Below, in pieces: positions 1-11,624 of a stretch of 64,000 nucleotides of DNA. Origin of the DNA: Hordeum vulgare subsp. vulgare (taxonomy: Eukaryota > Streptophyta > Magnoliopsida > Poales > Poaceae). The DNA lies in contig NC_058521.1 in NCBI RefSeq assembly GCF_904849725.1, positions 428,686,676 through 428,750,675 on the forward strand, in the 5' to 3' direction. Both the position numbers and the translations under genes were made by a program. Position 1 is the stretch's first letter. Each line of letters starts with the position of its first letter. The notes under the pieces were generated by a model. That model was not told the origin of the DNA, did no database searches, and worked only from the letters and a program-made list of their open reading frames with translations.

Positions 1-211
1 TGGAGGTGTCGTGGTTCGGCACATAGATCGGAGTCCACCGCGATCTGAATCGCTACGAGTACGACTCCATCAACCGCGTTCATAGTAACGCTTCCGCTTA
101 GCGATCTTCAAAGGTACAAAGATGCTCTTTCCCCTTGCTCGTTTCTGGTCTCTCCATGGATAGATCATTGTATGGCGTAGGAAAATTTTGAATTTACTAT
201 GTTACCCTATA
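1..211 (+). repeat. Element A 5' LTR, last ~210 bp
   Basis: Bases 2-211 match the end of A's 3' LTR (about 49198-49407) almost base for base, with scattered substitutions. The LTR end reads CCCTATA here against TCCTACA in the 3' copy, so the terminal CA is mutated to TA. The promoter part of this LTR is upstream of the window. Confidence 0.92.
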
Positions 212-212
212 G

Positions 213-229
213 TGGCATCCGAGCCAAGG
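213..229 (+). other. Primer-binding site of element A (initiator tRNA-Met type)
   Basis: TGGCATCCGAGCCAAGG follows the LTR end after a one-base spacer. It resembles the usual copia site TGGTATCAGAGCC, complementary to the 3' end of initiator tRNA-Met, with changes. Element G has the equivalent site in the same position. Confidence 0.8.
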
Positions 230-1485
230 TTTTCTATGCGTAGATTCTATGCACGAGTAGAACACAAAAGTTGTGGGCGCTGATTTTGTCAATTGCTTGC
301 TGTTACTAGTCTTGTCTTTTTCCGGCGGTATTGTGGGATGAAGCAGCCCAGACCGACTTTACACGTATGCTTACGTGAGACTGGTTCCACCGCCTGACAT
401 GCACATGGTGCATAAGGTGGCTAGCGGGTGTCTGTCTCTCCCACTCTAGTCGGATTGGATTCGATGAAAAGGGTACTTATGAAGGGTAAATAGTTTTGGC
501 ATATCAACGTTGTGGCTGTCATGTAGGTAAGAAGGCATTCTGGCTAGAAACCCAAATCAGCCACGTAAAACTTGCAACAACAATTAGAGGACGTCTAACT
601 TGTTTTTGCAGGGTTTGCTATGTGATGTGATATGGCCAAAGGATGTGATGTTACATGTGTGATGTATGAGATTGATCATGTCTTGTAATAGGATTCGCGA
701 CTTGCATGTCGATGAGTATTACAATCGGCAGGAGCCATAGGAGTTGTCTCATTTTATTGTATGAGATGCAACGCCATATGTTTATTACTTTACTTCATTG
801 CTAATGGTTAGCTATAGTAGTAGAAGTAGTTGTTGGCGTGACAACTTCACGGAGACACAATGATGGAGATCATGATGATGGAGATCATGGTGTCACACCG
901 GTAATGATGATGATCATGTGATGCCCCGAAGATGGAGATCAAAGGAGCAAAGATGATAATGGCCATATCATGTCACTATATGATTGCATGTGATGTTTAT
1001 CATGTTTTTCATCTTATTGCTTAGAACGACGGTAGCTTAATAAGATGATCCCTCATAAAATTTCGAGAAAGGTATTCCCCTAAGTGTGCACCGTTGTGAA
1101 GGATCGTTGTCTCGAAGCACCACGTGATGATCGGGTGTGATAGATTCTAACGTTCGCATACAACGGGTGTAAGCCAGTTTACACACGCAAAACACTTAGG
1201 TTGACTCGACGAGCCTATCATGTACAGACATGGCCTCGAATACGGGAGACCGAAAGGTCGAACATGAGTCGTATCGTTGATACGGTCAGCATGGAGATGC
1301 TCACCATTGATGACTAGTCTGTCTCACGTGATGAGCGGACACTGGCTAGTCGACATGGATCATGTAACACTTAGATGACTAGAGGGATGTCAATTTAAGT
1401 GGGAGTTCATTACATAATTTGGTTAGATGAACTTTATTATCATGAACTTAGTCTAAAAGTTGTCTTTAAAAATATTGTAGATCCA
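230..1485 (+). other. Element A untranslated leader
   Basis: About 1.25 kb between the primer-binding site and gag has no convincing ORF. Long leaders are normal in BARE1-type elements and hold packaging and dimerisation signals, but no specific signal can be assigned by eye. A short ATGATGGAGATC-like motif is repeated at about 861-945. Parts align with element G's leader (32516-33365 and 47169-47269, minus strand). Confidence 0.75.
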
Positions 1486-3489
1486 ATGGCCAACGCACCT
1501 TTCAACCTGAATTTCAATGCGTTCCTAGAGAAAACAAAGCTGAAAGATGATGGCAACAACTATGTGGATTGGGTCCGTAGCTTAGAGCTCATCCTTATTG
1601 CCGCCAAGAAGGCTTATGTCCTTGAGGCGGCGCTAGGTTATCCTCCCGCTACCCCGGTAGCCCAGGACGTTCAGAACGCCTGGCAGTCGCGAAGTGATGA
1701 CTACTCTCTGGTTTAGTGCGGCATGCTATACAGTTTAGAACCGGGGATCCAAAGGCGTTTTGAGCAACACGGAGCATATGAGATGTTCCAGGAGCTGAAA
1801 CCAATTTTTCAGCGTCATGCCTGGGTCGAGAGATATGAAGTCTCCGACAAGTTCTTTAGTTGTAAGATGGAGGAGAATAGTTCTGTCGGTGAGCATATAC
1901 TCAGAATGTCTGGGTTGCACGGTCGTCTGACTCAGCTTGGAGTCAAACTTCCGGATAATGTTGTCATTGACAGGATCCTCCGGTCGCTTCCACCTAGCTA
2001 TAAAAGCTTTGTGATGAACTACGACATGCAAGGGATGGAGAAGACCATTCCTGAGTTGTACTCGATGCTGAAATCTGCAGAGTTAGAAATCAAGAAAGAG
2101 CATAAAATGTTGATGGTCAATAAGACCACTAGTTTCAAGAAAGGTAAGGGCAAGAAGAACTTCAAGAAAGAGGGCAAAGCTATTGCCGCGCCCGGTAAGC
2201 CAGTTTCCGGGAAGAAGAAAAAGAATGGACCCAAGCCTGAGACTGAGTGCTACTATTGCAAGGGAACCGGTCACTAGAAGCGGAATTGCCCCAAAATACT
2301 TAGCAGATAAGAAGGTCAGCAACGTGAAAGGTATATATGATATACATGTTATTGGTGTGTACCTTACCAGCGCTCGTAGTAGCTACTGGGTATTTGATAC
2401 CGGTGTTGTTGCTCACATTTGCAATTCAGAGTAGGAACTGCGGAATAAATGAAGGTTGGCTAAGGACGAGGTGACGATGCGCGTCGGGAATGGTTCCAAG
2501 GTCGATGTGATCGTCGTCAGCACGCTACCTCTACATCTACCTTCAGGATTAGTTTTAAACCTTAATAATTGTTATTTAGTACCAGCTTTGAGCATGAACA
2601 TTGTATCGGAATCTTGCTTAATGCGAGATGGCTACTCATTTAAATCAGAGAATAATGGTTGTTCTATTTATATGAGTGATATGTTCTATGGTCATGTCCC
2701 GCTGGTCAATGGTTTGTTCTTGATGAATCTCGATTGTGATGTTACACATATTCATAGTGTGAGTACGAAAAGATGTAAGGTTGATAATGAAAGTCCCACA
2801 TACTTGTGGCATTGCCACCTTGGTCATATCGGTGTCAAGCGCATGAAGAAACTCCATACTAATGGACTTTTGGAGTATCTTGATTTTGAATCATTTGACA
2901 CATGCGAACCATGCCTCATGGGCAAGATGACCAAGACTCCGTTCTCTGGAATAATGAAGCGAGGAACCAACTTATTGGAAATAATACATACCAATGTATG
3001 CGATCCAATGAACGTTGAAGCTCGCGGTGCCTATCTTTATGTTCTCACTCTCACCGATGATTTAAGTAGATATGGATATGTTTACTTGATGAAGCACAAG
3101 TCTGAAACATTTGAAAAGTTCAAACAATTTTAGAGTGATGTTGAGAATCAACGTGACAAGAAAATAAAGTGTCTACGATCTGATCGTGGAGGAGAATATT
3201 TGAGTCACAAGTTTGGCACACACCTGAGGAAATGTGGAATTGTTTCACAACTTATGCCGCCTGGCACACCACAGCGTAACGGAGTGTCTGAACGTCGTAA
3301 TCGCACTTTATTAGATATGGTGCGATATATGATGTCTCTTACCGACTTACCGCTATCATTTTGGGGTTATACATTCGAAACCTCAGCATTCACATTAAAT
3401 AGGGAACCGTCTAAATCCGTTGAGATGACACCGTATGAATATGTGAAGAAACTTCAACCAGAAAAGCTCGAACCCAAAGCGGAGAAATG
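1486..3489 (+). pseudogene. Element A gag-protease-integrase, first part (broken)
   Basis: Encodes the copia polyprotein N-terminal part: gag (from ATG 1486, chosen because element G starts at the equivalent Met), a CCHC zinc knuckle near 2245-2290, protease with the DTG triad near 2397, the GAG-pre-integrase HHCC region near 2808-2925, and the integrase core. Gag packages RNA; protease cuts the polyprotein; integrase inserts the cDNA. It is broken by in-frame stops after codon 76 of gag, inside the zinc knuckle at 2275, at 2432 and 2450, and at 3131. In the integrase core the first catalytic Asp (HTDVCGPM-type motif) reads Asn. About 54 nt near 3440 are missing compared with element G. The frame runs straight into element B at 3495 and resumes at 11620. 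Confidence 0.9.
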
Positions 3490-3494
3490 TGTCT
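3490..3494 (+). repeat. Target-site duplication of element B (TGTCT)
   Basis: TGTCT at 3490-3494 is repeated at 11620-11624. Removing B and one copy restores the copia reading frame (K-C-V-F-I-G), which confirms both ends of B to the base. Confidence 0.95.
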
Positions 3495-5058
3495 TGATAC
3501 GTCTCAAACGTATCTATAATTTTTTATGGTTTCACGCTGTTATCTTGTCATCTTTGGATGTTTTATGTACCTTTTATATCTTTTTTGGGACTAACTTATT
3601 AATTCAATGCCAAGTGCCATTCCTGTTTTTCTGTGTTTTTGGCTCTTTTCAGATCTCATTTTGGAACGGAGTCCAAACGGAATAAAATCCCCGAAATGAT
3701 TTTTTCCCGAACGGAAGAAGATCAGGGGGCCTGTGGGCCAAGCCAGGAGGGCTCGTGGGAGCTCACAAGCCCCCACTCTGCCACCAGGGGGAGGCGGCGG
3801 TGGCAGGTCTTGTGGCCTCCCTGGCCGCCCCGTGACCTAGATCTTTGGCCTATATATTCCCTAAAATACAGCAAAAAATAAGGGGAGCCTCTAAAATACT
3901 TTTCCGCCGCTGTAAGCTTCCGTTTCACCGAGATCTCATCTGGAGACCCTTCCCGGCACCCTGTCGGAGGGGACTTTGGAGTTGGAGGGCTTCTTCATCA
4001 TCATCATCGCCCCTCCAATGACTTGTGAGTAGTTCACTTCAGGCCTACGGGTCCGTAGTTAGTAGCTAGATGGCTTCTTCTCTCTCTTGTATCTTGAATA
4101 CAAAGTTCTCCATGATCTTCATGGAGATCTGTCCGATGTAATCTTCTTTGGCGGTGTGTTTGTCAAGATCCGATGAATTGTGGATTTGTGATCAGATTAT
4201 CTATGATATATGTTTGAGTCTTTGCTGATTTCTTTTATGCATGATTTGATATCCTTGTAAGTCTCTCCGAGTCTTGGGTTTTGTTTGGCCAACTAAATAT
4301 ATGATTCTTGCAATGGGAGAAGTGCTTGGTTTTGGGTTCTACCATGTGGTGACCTTTCCCAGTGACAGTAGGGGCAGCAAGGCACACATTAAGTAGTTGC
4401 CATCAAGAGTAACAAGATGGGCTGTGTCGTTGATATGAGATTGTCCATCTACATCATGTCATCTTGCTTAAGGCGTTACTCTATTCTTTTGGACTTAATA
4501 CACTAGATGCATGCTGGATAGCGGTCGACGTGTGGAGTAATAGTAGTAGATGCTGAAAGTATCGGTCTACTTGTTTTGGACGTGATGCCTATAGATATAA
4601 TCATTGCCATAGATATCATCATGACTTTGCGCGGTCTATCAATTGCTCGACAGTAATTTGTTCACCCACCGTCTACTTGCTTTCATGAGAGAAGCCACTA
4701 GTAAACACTACGGCCCCCGGGTCTATTCACATCCATCGTTTACACCTCCGCTTTTACTTTGCTTTGTTACTTTGTTGCTTTCAGTTCTCACTTGGCGAAC
4801 AATCTATAAGGGATTGACAACCCCTTCATAGCGTTGGGAGCAAGCTTTTGTGTTTGTGCAGGATCTTGTGATACTCCTCCACTGGATTGATACCTTGGTT
4901 CTCAAACTAAGGGAAATACTTACCACCGCTGTGCTACATCACCCTTTCCGCTTCGAGGGAACACCAACGCAAGGCTCCATAGCCGTATCAGACGGATTCC
5001 TGGTGTCGTCGACATGACTATTCCTGTCGCTGTTGCCGGGGAAGCACAGCTGACAACA
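3495..5058 (+). repeat. Element B 5' LTR
   Basis: Starts TGATACG and ends TGACAACA, where the 3' copy ends TGACATCA. Its GC-rich centre (3720-3835) has CACAAGCC and CTTGTGGCC blocks resembling those in the LTRs of C and E. The last 35 bases contain a segment like a tRNA-Asp primer site (see findings). Confidence 0.92.
3851..3858 (+). promoter_or_regulatory. Likely TATA box of element B 5' LTR
   Basis: TATATATT follows the GC-rich block and lies in mid-LTR, the usual place for a gypsy LTR promoter. The same box is at 10412-10419 in the 3' LTR. Confidence 0.6.
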
Positions 5059-5068
5059 GAAGTATTTC

Positions 5069-5086
5069 CGGCGCCATTGCCGGGGA
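5069..5086 (+). other. Primer-binding site of element B (tRNA-Asp type)
   Basis: CGGCGCCATTGCCGGGGA resembles the complement of the 3' end of plant tRNA-Asp(GUC) with its CCA tail. It lies ten bases after the LTR end, somewhat farther than usual. Confidence 0.7.
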
Positions 5087-5293
5087 GGAGAGATCAAGAT
5101 CTATGCAAGTAGGTCTCACAAACTCATCTCTTGCATTTACTTTTGTTGCCAGTTGCCTCTCATTTTCCTCTCCCCCACATCACATTTGCCGTTTTCATTT
5201 GCCTTTCTCCTTCTCCGTTTTCTTTTGCCTTTGTCGTTTCCCTTTGCCAGTTTTCTTGCTTGCTTGTGTGCTTGTTTGTTTGTTGAAGTCATC

Positions 5294-7369
5294 ATGGCTG
5301 AAAACACCAAACTTTGTGACTTCTCGAGCACTAATAATAATGATTTTGTTAGTACTCCGGTTGCTCCCACCACTAGTGCGGAATCGTATGAAATCAACGT
5401 AGCTTTGCTGAATCTTGTTATGAAAGAGCAATTCTCTGGCCTTCCTAGTGAAGATGCTGCATCCCATCTCAATACCTTCATTGAGCTTTGTGATATGCAA
5501 AAGAAAAGAGATGTGGATAATGACGTGATTAAGTTGAAACTTTTTCCTTTCTAGTTGCGAGATCGTGCAAAAACTTGGTTTTCTTCTTTGCCTAAAAATA
5601 GTATCGATTCTTGGGATAAGTGCAAAGATGCTTACATATCCAAGTATTTTCTGCCGGCTAAGATCATCTCCTTATGTAACGATATCATGAATTTCAAGCA
5701 ACTTGATCATGAACACGTTGCACAATCTTGGGAGAGGATGAAGCTTATGATTAGAAATTGTCCCGCTGATGGCTTGAGTTTCTGGATGATTATACAAATC
5801 TTTTACGCTGGCTTGAATTTCGCTTCTCGCAATATCTTGGACTCCACCTCAGGTGGAACGTTCATGGAAATCACGTTAGGAGACGCTACAAAACTCCTAG
5901 ACAATATCATGACGAACTACTCTCAGTGGCATACTGAAAGGTCGCCTGCTAGCAAAAAGGTGCACGCTATAGGAGAGATTAACTCGCTTAGTGCTAAGAT
6001 GGACAAGTTGATGAATTTGGTTGCTAGTAGAAACACTACTCTAGATCCTAATGACATGCCACTATCTTCTTTGATTGAGATTAGCAACGCTAGTTTGGAC
6101 GTGAATTTTGTTGGTAGGAACAATTTTGGCAACAACAATGCTTATAGAGGAAACTATGTTCCTAGGCCTTTTCCTAGTAGCTCCTCTAACAATTATGGCA
6201 ATTCCTACAACAACACTTATGGAAATCACAACAAATTACCCTCTGATTTAGAGACTAATATCAAAGAGTTCATCAACTCTCAAAATATTTTCAATGCGTC
6301 CATAGAGGAAAAATTACTCAAAATAGACGATTTGGCTAAGAGCGTTGATAGGATATCTTGTGATATTGATGCTTTGAAAGTTAGATGCGCTCCTCCCAAG
6401 GTCAAATTGGATGAAACTTTGAAAGCTATGTGTGTCTCCATGAATGAGAGCAAAGAAAGAACCGCCCAAATTCGCGCTAGGCATGAATGGTTTAAAAGGG
6501 TGTGTTCTAGTGATGCAAATCACGAAGATCTTAAAGTGCTTGGTGTGTCTCATCTTGAATCTTTGTTTTCGCATGTCAAACCTATTTATGGAGGGGCTGG
6601 ATATGAATCCACTTTGGTTGAAAAACGCCCCAATGATTCGGAGTCCACCTATCTTGATGATAAAGTTGTGGAGAGTGGAGTAGAAGAAGTCAAAATTTTG
6701 GGTAGTAATGAAACTCCCACTTTGGATTTCAAGGAATCCAATTATGATAATTTCTCCTTGTTTGAACGCATTTCTTTGATGCAATCCATTGCAAACTCTC
6801 CACATGCTTATAGCCATAGCAAAGCCTTTACCGCGCATATCGTAGATGCTATGATGAAATCTCTTCAAGAGAAGCTCGAACTAGAAGTCTCTATACCTAG
6901 AAAACTTCATGATGAGTGGGAACCTACTATCAAAATCAAGATCAAAAACTATGAGTGCAATGCTTTGTGTGATTTGGGTGCTAGTGTTTCCGCGATTCCA
7001 AAGTCTTTATGTGATATTCTTGGTTTTCATGAGATTGAAGAGTGTTCTCTTAATTTACATCTTGTGGATTCTACTGTCAAGAAACCCATGGGAAGGATCG
7101 ATGATGTTCTTATTGTTGCAAATAAGAACTATGTACCCGTGGATTTCATTGTACTTGACATAGATTGCAATCCTTCATGTCCCATTATTCTTGGTAGACC
7201 TTTCCTAAGGAGTATTGGTGCTATCATCGATATGAAGGAAGGGAATATTAGATTTCAATTTCCTTTAAAGAAGGGCATGGAGCACTTTCCTAGAAAGAAA
7301 ATAAGATTGCCTTATGAATCTATGATGAGGGCTACTTATGGTTTGAGCACCAAAGATGACTATACGTGA
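5294..7369 (+). pseudogene. Element B gag-protease polyprotein (one internal stop)
   Basis: One frame runs from ATG 5294 to TGA 7369, about 690 codons, interrupted only by TAG at 5552-5554 (codon 87). The stop lies inside the gag motif LFPF-x-LRDRAKTW, near the start of the Retrotrans_gag domain. After a Ser/Asn/Tyr-rich linker comes a pepsin-like protease: CDLGASVSAIP at about codon 559, followed by the flap region and an ILGRPFL motif. The DLG triad instead of DS/TG is typical of Athila-lineage proteases. The frame ends right after the protease without entering RT. Start chosen because ATG 5294 opens the frame after a roughly 200-nt leader and matches the start region of related gags. Confidence 0.88.
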
Positions 7370-7382
7370 TTCCATCACTTTT

Positions 7383-7432
7383 CGCCCAGCTAAGGGCGTT
7401 AAACAAAAGCGCTTGTTGGGAGGCAACCCAAC
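7383..7432 (+). promoter_or_regulatory. Two stem-loops directly after the gag-protease stop
   Basis: CGCCCAGCTAAGGGCG (7383-7398) and GTTGGGAGGCAACCCAAC (7415-7432) can each form a short perfect stem, 5 bp and 6 bp. They begin 14 bases after the stop codon. I recall similar sequence in other Triticeae gypsy elements, which suggests a conserved RNA signal; the function is unknown. Confidence 0.55.
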
Positions 7433-8022
7433 GAATCTATCCTTTTTATTTCTGTTTTGTGTTTTCCACACTTTCATAATTCTGTTATGATTGTGTTTTT
7501 GTGTTTCTTTTTGTGCTTGTGCCAAGAAAAACCGTTATGATTAGTCTTGGGGATGATCGTTTGGTCATGCTGGAAAAGACAGAAACTTTCTGCTCAGGAA
7601 AAGAATTTCCATTTTTTTTCTGTAAGAGATTTTGAGTTGATTCTTTTTTCTTCTGATTGCTACGCAAATTATTCAGACTGTCGCAATTGTTCAGAATTTT
7701 TGAGGTACCAGAGGTATACGAAATATACAGATTTCTACAGACTGGTCTGCTGTTAACAGATTCTGTTTTTGTTGTGTTGGTTGCTTATTTTGATGAAACT
7801 ATGGATAGTATCGGGGGGTATGAGCCATGGAAGATTGAAAATATAGTAACCCAACATCAGCATAAGTAGAATTTAAGTTTGCTAAAGTACCTAAGGAAGT
7901 GGTGGTTTGCTTTCTCATACTAATGTTATCATGAGTTTCTGTTTAAGTTTCATGTTGTGAAGTTTTCAAGTTTTGGGTGAAGTTCTTATGGACAAAGAGA
8001 TAAAGAGTGGCAAGAGCTCAAG

Positions 8023-8104
8023 CTTGGGGATGCCCAAGGCACCCCAAGATATTCAAGGATGTTGTAAAAGCCTAAGCTTGGGGATGCCCCGTGAAGGCAT
8101 CCCC
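8023..8104 (+). promoter_or_regulatory. Tandem stem-loops with purine-rich AAGCTTGGGG motif
   Basis: 8023-8048 can fold as CTTGGGGATGCC / GGCACCCCAAG with one bulge. 8080-8104 can fold as a perfect 9-bp stem GGGGATGCC / GGCATCCCC with a 7-base loop. Both start with the AAGCTTGGGG motif that also forms the 3' polypurine tracts of B, C and E. Comparable structures follow the last ORF of C and E. Confidence 0.55.
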
Positions 8105-8280
8105 TCTCTCGTCTTCAATCCATCGGTAACGTTACTTGGGGCTATATTTTTATTCACCACATGTTATCTGTTTTTTCTTGGAGCGTCTTGTATCGTAGGA
8201 GTCTTTTATTTTTGTTGTGTCACAATCATCCCTGCTGCACACCTAGAGAGAGAGACATGCACTCACCGTGATTTTGTCGA

Positions 8281-8390
8281 GCTTCACTTATATCTTTTGG
8301 TAGACAATTCAGCTCACATGTGCTTCACTTATATCTTTTGAGCTAGATACTTTTGCTCTGTGTGCTTCACTTACATCTTTTAGAGCACAG
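8281..8390 (+). repeat. 41-bp tandem repeat, 2.6 copies
   Basis: GCTTCACTTATATCTTTT recurs at 8281, 8322 and 8364 (the last as TTACATC), each followed by diverged sequence ending in an AGC-like stretch. It lies in the non-coding 3' part of element B. Confidence 0.75.
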
Positions 8391-9190
8391 TGGTGCGTGG
8401 CTTGGTAGTTGATCTATGCTTTTAAAGTAGTCTCAAAAGGGGTGGTTATCCAAAGGGATACGAATACTTCCACCTTCATGTGCATTGAATAGTTAGAGAA
8501 GTTTGATTCATCTCAATTAGTTTTGAGTTGTGGTTTTGGTAATATTGAAGTCATGCTAGTAAGGTGTTGTGGATCTAGAAATACTTGTGTTGAAGTTAGT
8601 GATTCCCGTAGCATGCACGTATGGTGAACCGCTATGTGATGAAATCTGAGCATGATTAGTATTTTGATTGTCATCCTTTGCGTGGCGGTCGGGATCGCGC
8701 GATGGTTTATACCTACCAACCCTTCCCCTAGGAGTATGCGTTGAATGCTTTGTTTTGATCACTAATAAAACTTTTGCAACAAGTATATGAGTTCTTCATG
8801 ACTAATGTTGAGTCCATGGTTTAGATGCACTTTCACCTTCCACCATCACTATCTTCTTAGTGTCATGCAACTTTCGCCGGTGCACAAAACCCACCATTAG
8901 CCTCCCTCAAAACAGCCACCATACCTACCTACTATGGATTTTTCAAAGTCATTCCGAGATATATTGCCATGCAACTACCACCATGACATGTACCACCACG
9001 TCTACATTGCCATTGCATGATCGTAAGATAGCTAGCATGATGTTTCCATTGATGTCTATGCCATGCTAAATCATTGCCACGGTACACTACCGAAGGCATT
9101 CCATATAGAGTCATAGTTGCTCTAAGTTTTCAGTTGAAAGTGTGATGATCATCATTAATGGAGCATTGTCATATGTGAGGAAATAAAAGA

Positions 9191-9257
9191 GGCCAAAGAA
9201 GCCCACCAAAATAATAAAAAAAAAGGCCAAAGAGCCCACCAAAATAATTAAAAAAAT
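9191..9257 (+). repeat. 34-bp direct repeat, two copies
   Basis: GGCCAAAGAAGCCCACCAAA begins at 9191 and recurs with a one-base deletion at 9225, each copy followed by ATAAT and an A-run. Confidence 0.8.
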
Positions 9258-10039
9258 GAGAGAAAAAGAGAGAAGGGACAATGCTACCACTTTTTCCACA
9301 CTTGTGCATATTAAGCACCATGATCTTCATGATTGAGAGTCTCTCGTTTTGTCACCACCATATAGCTAGTGGGAAATTTTCATTATATAACTTGGCTTGT
9401 ATATTCCAATGACAGGCTTCCTCAAAATTGCCTTAGGTCTTCATGAGCAAGCAAGTTGGATGCACACCTACTAGTTTTCTTTAAGAGCTTTCACTTACTC
9501 GTAGCCCTAGTGCATCATTTGTATGGCAATCCCTACTCATTCACATTGATATCTATTGATGAGCATCTCCACAGCTCATTGATATGCCTAGTTAATGTGA
9601 CTATCTTCTCCTTTTTTGTCTTGCAACCTCCACCACATTCCACACCATTTATAGTGCTATAACCATGGCTCACGCTCATGTATTGCGTGAGAGTTCAAAA
9701 GGTTTGAGAAAGTAAAGGTGTGAAACAATTACTTGGCCAATACTGGGGTTGTGCATGATTTAAATTCGTTGTGCAATGAGGATAGAGCATAGCCAGACTA
9801 TATGCTTTTGTAGGGATAACTTTCTTTTGTCCTTGTTATTTTGAAAGTTCATGATTACCTTGCTAGTTTGCTTGAATTATTATTGTTTCCACGTCAATAG
9901 CAAACTATTGTTTTGAATCTAATGGATCTGAACATTCACGTCACATAAGAGAAGTTACAAAGGACATCTATTCTAGGTAGCATGAAAGCATCAAAAATTC
10001 ATTCTTTATCACTTCCCTACTCGAGGACGAGCAGGAGTT

Positions 10040-10054
10040 AAGCTTAGGGATGCT
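10040..10054 (+). other. Polypurine tract of element B
   Basis: TTAAGCTTAGGGATGCT abuts the 3' LTR start. It is a weak tract but matches the AAGCTTGGGG-type tracts of the related elements. It primes plus-strand synthesis in LTR elements. Confidence 0.55.
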
Positions 10055-11619
10055 TGATACGTCTCAAACGTATCTATAATTTTTTATGGTTTCACGTTGT
10101 TATCTTGTCATCTTTGGATGTTTTATGTACCTTTTATATCTTTTTGGGACTAACTTATTAATTCAGTGCCAAGTGCCAGTTCCTGTTTTTTCTGTGTTTT
10201 TGGCTCTTTTCATATCTGATTTTCGAACGGAGTCCAAACGGAATAAAATTCCCGGAATGATTTTTTCCCGAACGGAAGAAGATTAGGGGGCGTGTGGGCC
10301 AAGCCAGGAGGTCTCTTGGGAGCCCACAAGCCCCCGCTCCGCCACCAGGGGGAGGCGGCGGTGGTAGGGCTTGTGGCCTCCCTTGCCGCCCCCTAACCTA
10401 GATCTTTGGCCTATATATTCCCTAAAATACAGCAAAAAATAAGGGGAGCCTCGAAAATACTTTTCCGCCGCCGCAAGCTTCCGTTTCCGTGAGATCTCAT
10501 CTGGAGACCCTTCCCGGCGCCCTGCCGGAGGGGACTTTGGAGTTGGAGGGCTTCATCATCATCATCATCACCCCTCCAATGACTCGTGAGTAGTTCACTT
10601 CAGACCTACGGGTCCGTAGTTAGTAGCTAGATGGCTTCTTCTCTCTCTTGGATCTTCAATACAAAGTTCTCCATGATCTTCATGGAGATCTATCCGATGT
10701 AATCTTCTTTGGCGATGTGTTTGTCGAGATACGATGAATTGTGGATTTGTGATCATATTATCTATGATATATATTTGAGTCTTTGCTGATTTCTTTTATG
10801 CATGATTTGATATCCTTGTAAGTCTCTCCGAGTCTTGGGTTTTGTTTGGCCAACTAGATCTATGATTCTTGCAATGGGAGAAGTGCTTGGTTTTGGGTTC
10901 TACCATGTGGTGAGCTTTCCCAGTGACAGTAGGGGCAGCAAGGCACATATTAAGTAGTTGCCATCAAGGGTAACAAGATGGGCTCAGTCGCTGATATGAG
11001 ATTGTCCATCTACATCATGTCATCTTGCTTAAGGTGTTACTATGTTCTTTTGGACTTAATACACTAGATGCATGCTGGATAGCGGTCGACGTGTGGAGTA
11101 ATAGTAGTATATGCTGAAAGTATCGGTCTACTTGTTTTGGACGTGATGCCTATAGATATAATCATTGCCATAGATATCGTCACGACTTTGCGCGGTTCTA
11201 TCAATTGCTCGACAGTAATTTGTTCACTCACCGTCTACATGCTTTCATGAGAGAAGCCACTAGTAAACACTACGGCCCCGGGTCTATTCACATCCATCGT
11301 TTACACCTCCGCTTTTACTTTGCTTTGTTACTTTGTTGCTTTCAGTTCTCACTTGGCGAACAATCTATAAGGGATTGACAACCCCTTCATAGCGTTGGGA
11401 GCAAGATTTTGTGTTTGTGCAGGATCTTGTGATACTCCTCCACTGGATTGATACCTTGGTTCTCAAACTGAGGGAAATACCTACCACCGATGTGCTACAT
11501 CACCCTTTCCGGTTCGAGTAAACACCAACGCAAGGCTCCATAGCCGTAGCACACGGATTCGTGGTGCCGTCGACACGACTATTCCTGTCGCCGTTGCCGG
11601 GGAAGCACAGCTGACATCA
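10055..11619 (+). repeat. Element B 3' LTR
   Basis: TGATACG to TGACATCA, 1565 bp, near-identical to 3495-5058. A likely TATA box (TATATATT) is at 10412-10419. Confidence 0.93.
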
Positions 11620-11624
11620 TGTCT

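Larger units (their letters stand above)
7370..10039 (+). other. Element B 3' non-coding region
   Basis: About 2.7 kb without a convincing gene. A 122-codon ATG frame at 7973-8341 has no recognisable domain and crosses the stem-loops and the 41-bp repeats, so it is probably spurious. Notable content: two stem-loops just after the gag-protease stop, two more with AAGCTTGGGG motifs near 8023-8104, a 41-bp tandem repeat (8281-8390) and a 34-bp repeat (9191-9257). Confidence 0.75.
3495..11619 (+). mobile_element. Element B: non-autonomous Athila-like Ty3-gypsy element (gag-protease only)
   Basis: It is 8.1 kb, with two LTRs of about 1.56 kb that differ by only a few bases per hundred, a tRNA-Asp-type primer site, one gag-protease frame and a long non-coding 3' part. 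No RT, RNase H or integrase is present between 7370 and 10054, so it would need enzymes from a relative. The LTR starts TGATACGTCTCAAACG and ends TGACATCA. It is inserted in the integrase/RT linker of element A and flanked by TGTCT. I cannot name the family with certainty; several wheat families (Fatima/Sabrina-like) share this build. Confidence 0.92.

Noticed and set aside
1399..1485. In-frame extension of A gag upstream to ATG 1399
   Set aside because: Element G begins at the equivalent of 1486 and has no matching upstream codons; the extension is leader sequence.
7973..8341. 122-codon + strand ORF in element B
   Set aside because: Runs through stem-loops and the 41-bp repeat array, has no recognisable domain, and related elements are non-coding here.
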